Assembly: GCA_030526455.1 (NCBI GenBank)
Contig: JAUNCU010000099.1
Coordinates: 1-9,186 of the forward strand
DNA: 9,186 bases
Direction of reading: 5' to 3'
Source: Bacteroidales bacterium
GTDB lineage: Bacteria; Bacteroidota; Bacteroidia; Bacteroidales; Muribaculaceae
Each line of letters begins with the position of its first letter. Positions within the stretch are counted from its first letter, which is position 1. The translations under genes and the position numbers were made by a program. Below are positions 1 through 6,300 of this stretch, piece after piece. A model generated the notes under the pieces. It was not told the DNA's origin and did no database searches. It worked only from the letters and a program-made list of their open reading frames with translations.

Positions 1-16
1 AGCATTCGCCTGGCGC

Positions 17-36
17 GGACGCGATGTATCGCGTCC
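17..36. repeat. Short palindromic repeat-like element
   Basis: GGACGCGAT (17-25) and ATCGCGTCC (28-36) form a 9-bp inverted repeat with a 2-base spacer, followed by CTAC. GC-rich palindromes of this general type, often dispersed in many copies between genes, are known in Bacteroidetes and other bacteria. Only one copy is in the window, so repeat status is inferred. The surrounding 1-131 shows no convincing gene. Confidence 0.4.
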
Positions 37-131
37 CTACCATATTCTACGTTTTGACACACCCCCTGCCCATCCATCATTTATCGGAAACATTATCCCC
101 ACAAAATTTCCACTGAGCCCGGACACCCTCG

Positions 132-197
132 TGCTCATAACAAAAAAGTCACCTCTTGAGGCGATAGGCCTCTAGAGGTGACTTTGTGTTACGAGCA
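132..197 (-). terminator. Intrinsic terminator of the four-gene unit, with an extended outer stem
   Basis: A 12-bp arm AAAGTCACCTCT (145-156) pairs with AGAGGTGACTTT (174-185). After one mismatch a further 5 bp follow (GAGGC 158-162 with GCCTC 168-172), closing the loop GATAG. Read on the minus strand, the hairpin runs into six Ts, as expected for a Rho-independent terminator, and it lies just after the susA-like stop codon. An outer stem (132-141 with 188-197) extends it. The single mismatch there (A137, C192) becomes a G-U pair only in the minus-strand RNA, which supports folding of that transcript. Confidence 0.8.
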
Positions 198-259
198 ACT
201 AGTTTTTATAGTTTTACTAGGAGCACTTGGATTACTTTATGGCTCCTCAATTACGTCTT

Positions 260-2104
260 TTAGAATGTGAGGAGGAGGGTGCCGTGGGCTGGGATGGCGA
301 GGGCGCCGGTGAGGGCGTGGTGCTCGCCGGTGAGCACGTCGAGGGCTACGGTGTGGCCTGCTGTGAGTTCGGCATAGCGCTTAAGATCGACGTCGGTGGC
401 CTTGGCGTTGCCGTTGAGCACGAGCATGGCGGTTTGGCCGGCATGGCGACGGGCGATCACGTACACGCCCTTGTAGGGGCAGAACTGTGTCATCGATCCC
501 TTGGTGACGAGGTCGTTGCCCTTGCGCCAGTGGAGCAGGGTTCGGAGCCAGTCGAACATTTCATTTTCCTCGGCTGTGCGTCCTTGCGCTGTGAAGCAGT
601 TGCGAGGGTCGCCGGGCCATCCGCCCATGAAGTCCTTGCGCACGTTGCCGTCGGTCACCTTCTTGGTGCCGTTCATCAGCACTTCGGTGCCGTAGTAGAG
701 TTGCGGTATGCGCTTGATGGTGAGCAGCAGCGCGAGGCCCTGCTTGAGGCGGTTCACATCCTTGCCGTCGGCGAGGAATCGGTCGGTGTCGTGGTTTTCG
801 AGGAATGCCATCACGTGGTTGACGTCGGTGTAGAGGTAGTCGTACACGAAGTTGTTGTACACGCGGTTGTAGCCACGCCACCAGTCGTCGGTGGCCTCGT
901 GCTTGCACGAATCCATTGCCTCATAGAAGGCGAAATCCATCACCGTCTTGAGGTGGCTGTTTTCCTGTGCGAGTTTTGAATCCTTCTGCCATGCGGCGGT
1001 GTAGGCGGGCTGGGTGACCCAGGTTTCGCCCACTGTGTTGAAATTAGGATATTCGGCGTTGATTTCCTTCATCCATCGTGCCATGGGCGATGCGTAGGCA
1101 TAGGGATAGGTGTCCATGCGAATGCCGTCGATGCCCACGGTTTCGATCCACCAGATGCTGTTCTGGATGAGATAGGTGATCACGTGGGGATTGTTTTGGT
1201 TGAGGTCGGGCATCGACTTCACGAACCACCCCTCCACGGTTTCGCGCTTGTCGATTTCGCTGGCGTAGGGGTCGACGCATGGGGTGAGTTTGTAACTGGT
1301 CTGCAAGCCGTAGTTGGGCTGGTTGAACCAGTCCTTCGATGGGGCATTGATTTGCCATGGGTGGCTCGAGCCGCAGTGGTTGAAAATCATGTCCATCACC
1401 ACCTTCAGGCCCTTGGCGTGGGCTTCGTCCACGAGGCGGCGATAGTCGGCATTTGAGCCGAAGCGGGGATCCACCTTATAGTAATTGGTGGTGGCGTAGC
1501 CGTGATAGGTGCTGTGGCCATGGCCGCTGGGCATATCGTTTTCGAGCACGGGGGTGAACCAGAGCGCGGTCACGCCCAGTTCGTTGAAATAGTCGAGGTG
1601 CTGGCGAATGCCCTCCAGGTCGCCGCCGTGGCGCAGCGAAGGCGCCGAGCGGTCGCACTGCTGGTCGAGCATGCCCTTCACCACATCGTTGCGCACATCG
1701 CCATTGGCGAAGCGGTCGGGCATGAGCATGTAGAGCACGTCGGCATTGGTGAAGCCAGTGCGGGCCTCGCCAGCCATGTCGCGGCGCTTGATTTCGTAGT
1801 TCACCGCCTTCTTCTTGCCGCCTTGCTCAAAATTGAGTTTCATGGTGCCAGGCTGTGCACCGTCGAGGTTGAGGTAAAGCAGCAGATAGTCGGGGCTGTC
1901 GAGACGCACGATGCTGTCGACCTTCACCCCGGCATAGTCGGTGCTTACGCTCGCCTGCTTAATGTCCTTGCCATAGACCATGAGTTGGAGCGAAGGATTC
2001 TTCATGCCGGCATACCAGCAAGTGGGCTCCACGCGGTCGATATTCACCGCTGCCTGCGAGGTGAAAGCCGCCAGCAGCGAGAGGGCTAAAAATTTCAGTT
2101 TCAT
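260..2104 (-). CDS. susA: Neopullulanase/alpha-amylase (GH13), SusA-like, exported
   Basis: The enzyme is predicted to cut alpha-1,4 bonds in imported maltodextrins, pullulan or cyclodextrins in the periplasm. The protein has 614 residues, close to SusA. A signal peptide lies at about 1-18 (hydrophobic FLALSLLAAF, cleavage near SQA-AV) without a lipobox. A cyclomaltodextrinase-type N-domain (about 20-110) precedes the barrel (about 118-520) and a C-terminal beta domain. GH13 regions are visible: DMIFNH (238-243), GIDGIRMD with nucleophile D331, VGETW with acid/base E360 and FLENHD with stabiliser D439. Region V reads MPDLN (298-302), the form intermediate between oligo-1,6-glucosidase (QPDLN) and neopullulanase (MPKLN) subfamilies. 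It is the last gene of the unit, followed after about 60 bases by a strong terminator. Cyclomaltodextrinase or plain alpha-amylase activity cannot be excluded. Confidence 0.92.
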   Translation of the reverse strand: MKLKFLALSLLAAFTSQAAVNIDRVEPTCWYAGMKNPSLQLMVYGKDIKQASVSTDYAGVKVDSIVRLDSPDYLLLYLNLDGAQPGTMKLNFEQGGKKKAVNYEIKRRDMAGEARTGFTNADVLYMLMPDRFANGDVRNDVVKGMLDQQCDRSAPSLRHGGDLEGIRQHLDYFNELGVTALWFTPVLENDMPSGHGHSTYHGYATTNYYKVDPRFGSNADYRRLVDEAHAKGLKVVMDMIFNHCGSSHPWQINAPSKDWFNQPNYGLQTSYKLTPCVDPYASEIDKRETVEGWFVKSMPDLNQNNPHVITYLIQNSIWWIETVGIDGIRMDTYPYAYASPMARWMKEINAEYPNFNTVGETWVTQPAYTAAWQKDSKLAQENSHLKTVMDFAFYEAMDSCKHEATDDWWRGYNRVYNNFVYDYLYTDVNHVMAFLENHDTDRFLADGKDVNRLKQGLALLLTIKRIPQLYYGTEVLMNGTKKVTDGNVRKDFMGGWPGDPRNCFTAQGRTAEENEMFDWLRTLLHWRKGNDLVTKGSMTQFCPYKGVYVIARRHAGQTAMLVLNGNAKATDVDLKRYAELTAGHTVALDVLTGEHHALTGALAIPAHGTLLLTF

Positions 2105-2130
2105 AGTTGAAGATTGTGAAATGATAGAGA

Positions 2131-4035
2131 TTAGTTATGAACGATGAGCGCGCTCTGTGCAGCCACTTCGAGGCGCGAAGTGGTGGTGGTGCGGATGCCA
2201 TCGAGGTCAACCTTGCCAGCGGCCACTACCGAGGTGTAGGTGCCTTCGGGCACATCTACCATGCAGGCGTGCTTATTGGCGTTGAGCACCACGATGATGT
2301 CGTTCCACTGGTCGCCAGCGGCGTGGTCCTTGAGGCGGAAAGCCATGAGGCCCTCCCCTACCGGGAGGAATTCGAGATGCTTGCGCACCAGTTCGGCCTT
2401 GCCCATACGGAAGGCAGGGTGAGCCTTGCGCAGAGCAATCAGGCCCTTATAGTAGGCAAACACCTGTGGATACTTCTGCAGATTGTCCCAGGGGAGTTGG
2501 TTGATGCTGTCGGGCGACTTGAAACTGTTGTGCACGCCCTTCTTGTCGCGGAGCATTTCCTCGCCGCTGAGCATGAAAGGCACACCCTGCGAAGTGAACA
2601 CTGCAGTCTGGCCAAGCAGATCGAGGCGAATGAGTTCGTCGATGCCGATGCCAGGGATGCTGGTCTTGAGGCGGTCGACGAGGCACATATCGTCGTGGCA
2701 ACTGATGTAGGCCATCGACTGGGTGGGTTCGGCAGCCCAAGGCTTCTTGCTGTAGTTCACCTTGCTGTAGTCCACCTGAGGATGCTCGATGCAGCCCACG
2801 ATACCAGCCTTGATGCTCTCCTGGTGGCCTGCGAGGCCTGCGAGGAAGGCACCCTGGTGGTCGTCGTTGAATGGGCCACGAAGGGCGTCGCGCATATCGT
2901 CGCAGAATGCCGCGATGCCTGGCATCTGATAGGTATTCACCTTCATTGCCAGTTTTTCGGCGGGATAAGCGCAGGTGCCGGCACTCCAGCCCTCGCCATA
3001 GATGAAGATATCTTCGGGGAGCGACTTGCGTATCAGGTTCATGGTTTCGATGTCGTGAATACCCATGAGGTCGACACGGAAGCCGTCGAGGTGGTATTCC
3101 TTCGCCCAGTAGTTGAAACTCTCGATCATGTACTGGCGCATGAGCGGATGGTCGCTGGCGGTTTCGTTGCCGCAGCCCGAGCCATCGCTGTAGGTGCCGT
3201 CGGCACGCTTGCGGTAGAACACGTCGGGGTTGGTGCGCTGGAAGTTGCTGTTGTTGATGTCCATGGTGTGGTTGTATACCACGTCGAGAATCACGGCGAT
3301 GCCCGCATCGTGGAGCGCCTTCACCATCTGCTTAAATTCGCTCACGCGCACTTCGGGCTTGAAGGGGTCGGTGGCGTAGGAGCCTTCGGGCACATTGTAG
3401 TTCAGCGGGTCGTAGCCCCAGTTAAACTGAGGGCGGTCGAGGTGTTCCTCATCCACCGAAGCATAGTCGAACGATGGCAGCAAGTGGATAGCGGTGATGC
3501 CCAGGCTCTTCAGGTGGTCGATGGCCCAAGGCTCGGTGAGCGCCATGAACTTGCCAGGGTAGCGCGCTTCCTTGCGGCTAACCGAGATGTCGCGATTGTG
3601 GGATTCGTAGACGATGATGTCGGTGGGCGCATAGCCCAGCGCCTTATCGTTTTCCCATCCGGCGGGATTGGTGGCGGCGAGGTCGATCACCGCGCCACGC
3701 TTGCCATTCACGCCCACAGCCTTGGCAAACATACCAGGGTTTTCGCCCAGCATCTTGCCACCCTGCTTCACGTTGAAGGTGTAGAAACGTCCCTTCAGGT
3801 CGCCCTTCACCACAGCCTTCCAAGTACCCTTGGGGCCTTTCTTCATGGCCACGGTCTTGATGGCCTTGCCACCGGTGCCCTCGGTGTAGATATTGAGTTG
3901 CACGGCCTGCGCCTTTTGTGCCACCAGGGTGAAAGTGGTGCCACGCTTGGTGTAGGTCATTTCATTGTACATCTCAGCATTCATTGAGAGCGCTGCTATC
4001 ACTGCCATAAATGCAAAAATTATGATTTTCTTCAT
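2131..4035 (-). CDS. pulA: Type I pullulanase (GH13_14-like), exported
   Basis: The enzyme hydrolyses alpha-1,6 branch points of pullulan, amylopectin or limit dextrins, giving linear maltodextrins for its neighbours. The protein has 634 residues. An N-terminal signal peptide (KKIIIFAFMAVIAALSMNA, cleavage near residue 20, no lipobox) indicates the periplasm. A beta-sandwich N-domain (about 25-120) precedes the GH13 barrel (about 135-535) and a C-terminal beta domain. The pullulanase signature FNWGYDP is at 204-210. Conserved regions are DVVYNH (251-256), DGFRVDLMG with nucleophile D322, YGEGW with acid/base E348, and CHDD with stabiliser D448. Region IV reads HDD where well-studied pullulanases read HDN; the invariant H and D are kept, so activity is expected. 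The start is preceded by A/T-rich sequence and the internal hairpin. The gene ends 26 bp before the susA-like gene. Other GH13 debranching enzymes are less likely given the signature. Confidence 0.93.
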   Translation of the reverse strand: MKKIIIFAFMAVIAALSMNAEMYNEMTYTKRGTTFTLVAQKAQAVQLNIYTEGTGGKAIKTVAMKKGPKGTWKAVVKGDLKGRFYTFNVKQGGKMLGENPGMFAKAVGVNGKRGAVIDLAATNPAGWENDKALGYAPTDIIVYESHNRDISVSRKEARYPGKFMALTEPWAIDHLKSLGITAIHLLPSFDYASVDEEHLDRPQFNWGYDPLNYNVPEGSYATDPFKPEVRVSEFKQMVKALHDAGIAVILDVVYNHTMDINNSNFQRTNPDVFYRKRADGTYSDGSGCGNETASDHPLMRQYMIESFNYWAKEYHLDGFRVDLMGIHDIETMNLIRKSLPEDIFIYGEGWSAGTCAYPAEKLAMKVNTYQMPGIAAFCDDMRDALRGPFNDDHQGAFLAGLAGHQESIKAGIVGCIEHPQVDYSKVNYSKKPWAAEPTQSMAYISCHDDMCLVDRLKTSIPGIGIDELIRLDLLGQTAVFTSQGVPFMLSGEEMLRDKKGVHNSFKSPDSINQLPWDNLQKYPQVFAYYKGLIALRKAHPAFRMGKAELVRKHLEFLPVGEGLMAFRLKDHAAGDQWNDIIVVLNANKHACMVDVPEGTYTSVVAAGKVDLDGIRTTTTSRLEVAAQSALIVHN

Positions 4036-4053
4036 GATGACGTATCTTTTTCA

Positions 4054-4093
4054 AAAAGGGGCGAACACGCCTGGTGCCGCATTCGCCCCTTTT
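4054..4093 (-). terminator. Terminator-like hairpin between the GH97 gene and pulA
   Basis: A perfect 12-bp inverted repeat lies in the 84-bp gap: AAAAGGGGCGAA (4054-4065) and TTCGCCCCTTTT (4082-4093), with a 16-base loop. On the minus strand the second arm runs into TTTTTG, which resembles an intrinsic terminator. It ends about 18 bases before the pulA ATG, leaving no room for a new promoter between them, and I see no TAnnTTTG box in the gap. It may be an attenuator with partial read-through or a 3' end that protects the malQ-susB segment of a processed mRNA. The A/T ends make it nearly symmetric in both directions. Confidence 0.6.
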
Positions 4094-4119
4094 CAATGAA
4101 TATAAATGTTTCGTAATGA

Positions 4120-6300
4120 TTATTTAGCGATTACCGACATCACGAAACCACCGCCTGGCGCTTCCACCATGTCGATCTTGTCGCCAAGTTTCACGGTCTT
4201 CTTAGTGATGACGTAAGCCTTAGGATTCTTCTCGAAGTGAGCGTCCTTGGCATCGGCGTAGATGGTGCATTCGTATTTGCGACCCTTGTCGAGGAAGTCG
4301 AAATTCACGGTCACCTTGTGGCCAGCCTCATTGCACTTGCCGCCCACAAACCAGTTGTCGGTGCCCTTAGCCTTGCGTGCCACGGTGATGTAGGCACCTG
4401 GCTCAGCGTCGATGTAGCGAGAGTCGTCCCAGTCGATGGCCATGTCGCGAATGAACTGCATAGCGTCGTCGAACTTCGCATAGTTTTCAGGAAGGTCGGC
4501 AGCCATCTGCAGCGGACCCCACATCACCATGTAGTCGGCGAGTTGACCCACGAGCGTGGTGTGCACTTTGTGCTTGTTGTCGCTCCAAGAGCCGAGGTCG
4601 GTTTCGAAGATACCAGGAGTGTAGTCCATAGGGCCACCTTGCAGGCGGGTGAATGGGAGCACCACGGTGTGGTCGGGCTTATTGCCGCTGAAGGCTTCGT
4701 ATTCAGTACCGCGAGCGCTTTCGTTGCCCACGAGGTTAGGCCAAGTGCGAGCAAGGCCGGTTGGGCGAGTGGCTTCGTGAGCGTTCACCATGATTTTGTG
4801 CTTAGCGGCTTCGGTCACGCAGTGGAGGTAGTGATTGTTCATGTACTGGCCGTAGTGGTGTTCACCGCGAGGGATGATATCGCCCACATAGCCGCTCTTC
4901 ACAGCGTCGTAGCCATATTTGTTCATCAGGCTGTAGGCATCTTCCATGTAGCGCTCATAGTTGGTGACCGACGAACTGGTTTCGTGGTGCATCATCAGTT
5001 TCACGCCCTTGCTGTGGGCATATTCGTTGAGCGCCTTGATGTCGAAATCGGGGTAAGGAGTCTGGAAGTCGAACACGTCGTATTTCCAGCGGTTAGCCCA
5101 GTCTTCCCAGCCGATGTTCCAGCCTTCCACGAGCACCTCGTCGAGGTTGTTGGCGGCGGCGAAGTCGATGTAGCGCATCACGTCCTTGGTGTTGGCCAAG
5201 TGGCGGCCGTTAGGCTTGCAGTTAGCGAAGTCGGTTTCGCCGAGGCGCACCGATGGGAGGTCGTCGGTGTAGTGCCAACTGCTGCGGCCCACGATCATTT
5301 CCCACCACACACCATTGTACTTGGTGGGGTGAATCCATGAAGTGTCTTCAATCTTGCAAGGCTCGTTGAGGTTGTAGATAAGATACGACGAAAGCATAGT
5401 GCGGGCATCGTCGCTCACCATCACAGTGCGCCAAGGGGTGTTGCAAGGAGTCTGCATGTAGCACATGTTGCCCACAGCGTCGGGAGTGAGCCACGACTCA
5501 AACACCATGTTGCGGTCGTCGAGGTTGAGGTGCATGGTTGAGTAGTTGATGCAGGCAGCCTCGTGGATGTTGATGTAGAGGCCATCGTCGGTCTTCATCT
5601 GCAGTGCAGTCTGCACACCGGTTTCCGAGAACACGGTGGTAGAAGAGTTGCCGGTGAGGGCATCGTTCATGCCATCCACCTGGTCGCCAGGCTGGCGGTC
5701 GAGGCACTTGCCGATGGTTTTGCGGATTTCCGACAAGCGGGTAGTCTGGCCAGGGTTTTCCTGGGTGTCGTAGTCGCCCACGATCCACCACGCCATGTGG
5801 TCGCCCGCCATGGCAAACTGGCTATTTTCCTGCTTGATGATGAAGTAGTTGAGTTTCTTCTGCTGAGGGAATTCATAGCGGAAGCCCATACCCTCGTTGT
5901 AGACGCGGAAGCGAATCACGATTTTGCGACGCATCTTGGTCTGGTCGAGCGTAACGGCCATTTCGTTGTAGTTGTTACGCACAGTCTTGAACTGGCCCCA
6001 CACAGGAGTCCAAGTTTCGTCGAATGAAGAAGTCTGGGTGTCGGCAATGGTGAAGCCATCGAGCAGGTCTTGCTCGCGGTCGCCATTGTTGGCGTGCTTG
6101 TCTTTCGCCAAGGTGAGACCCAAGTGACTGGGTTTGCACACGGTCTTACCCTTGTAGGTAAGGGTGTAGGTAGGCTTTGTGTTGTCGAGGTAGAATTTCA
6201 CCACCACATTGCCGTCGGGCGATTTCACTTCCTGGGCCACAGCGCCAAATGGGAGGAGCGCCACAGCGAGGATAATCAATAAGGATGCTAATGTTTTCAT
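4120..6300 (-). CDS. susB: GH97 alpha-glucosidase, SusB-like, inverting type, exported
   Basis: The enzyme hydrolyses terminal alpha-glucosidic bonds of maltooligosaccharides to glucose, probably in the periplasm. The protein has 726 residues, close to SusB of Bacteroides thetaiotaomicron. A signal peptide covers about residues 1-22 (hydrophobic LLIILAVALL, cleavage near AVA-QE) and there is no lipobox cysteine. An N-terminal beta-sandwich runs to about 300, a TIM barrel to about 620, then a C-terminal beta domain. The SusB catalytic and calcium glutamates appear shifted by one: E392 (VEGWN), E440 (HHETS, general base, SusB E439), E509 (NAHEATRP, E508), E527 and E533 (RGTEYEAF, general acid E532). 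A glutamate rather than aspartate base arrangement predicts the inverting subgroup, not the retaining alpha-galactosidase-like one. Its ATG overlaps the malQ stop as ATGA, so translation is probably coupled. A hairpin follows its TAA. Confidence 0.95.
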   Translation of the reverse strand: MKTLASLLIILAVALLPFGAVAQEVKSPDGNVVVKFYLDNTKPTYTLTYKGKTVCKPSHLGLTLAKDKHANNGDREQDLLDGFTIADTQTSSFDETWTPVWGQFKTVRNNYNEMAVTLDQTKMRRKIVIRFRVYNEGMGFRYEFPQQKKLNYFIIKQENSQFAMAGDHMAWWIVGDYDTQENPGQTTRLSEIRKTIGKCLDRQPGDQVDGMNDALTGNSSTTVFSETGVQTALQMKTDDGLYINIHEAACINYSTMHLNLDDRNMVFESWLTPDAVGNMCYMQTPCNTPWRTVMVSDDARTMLSSYLIYNLNEPCKIEDTSWIHPTKYNGVWWEMIVGRSSWHYTDDLPSVRLGETDFANCKPNGRHLANTKDVMRYIDFAAANNLDEVLVEGWNIGWEDWANRWKYDVFDFQTPYPDFDIKALNEYAHSKGVKLMMHHETSSSVTNYERYMEDAYSLMNKYGYDAVKSGYVGDIIPRGEHHYGQYMNNHYLHCVTEAAKHKIMVNAHEATRPTGLARTWPNLVGNESARGTEYEAFSGNKPDHTVVLPFTRLQGGPMDYTPGIFETDLGSWSDNKHKVHTTLVGQLADYMVMWGPLQMAADLPENYAKFDDAMQFIRDMAIDWDDSRYIDAEPGAYITVARKAKGTDNWFVGGKCNEAGHKVTVNFDFLDKGRKYECTIYADAKDAHFEKNPKAYVITKKTVKLGDKIDMVEAPGGGFVMSVIAK

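Noticed and set aside
56..84. A TTGACA-like hexamer at 55-60, suggesting a sigma-70 promoter
   Set aside because: Bacteroidetes promoters do not use TTGACA, no matching -10 box lies at the right distance, and there is no downstream plus-strand gene.
199..220. Small inverted repeat CTAGT/ACTAG after the terminator stem
   Set aside because: Five-base arms across a 12-base AT-rich loop are expected by chance and add nothing to the strong adjacent hairpin.
227..979. A 250-codon plus-strand frame antisense to the end of the susA-like gene
   Set aside because: It is a shadow frame whose start lies beside the terminator of the minus-strand gene, with no promoter or recognisable protein.
2137..3987. 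A 616-codon open frame on the plus strand, antisense to pulA
   Set aside because: It mirrors the pullulanase codons. The GC-rich third positions of the sense gene rarely produce stops on the opposite strand, and the predicted protein is a low-complexity V/A/H/E-rich string with no recognisable domain.
4237..5340. A 367-codon plus-strand open frame antisense to the GH97 gene
   Set aside because: It is a shadow of the GH97 gene, with composition biased to H, V, A and E and no domain or sensible start context.
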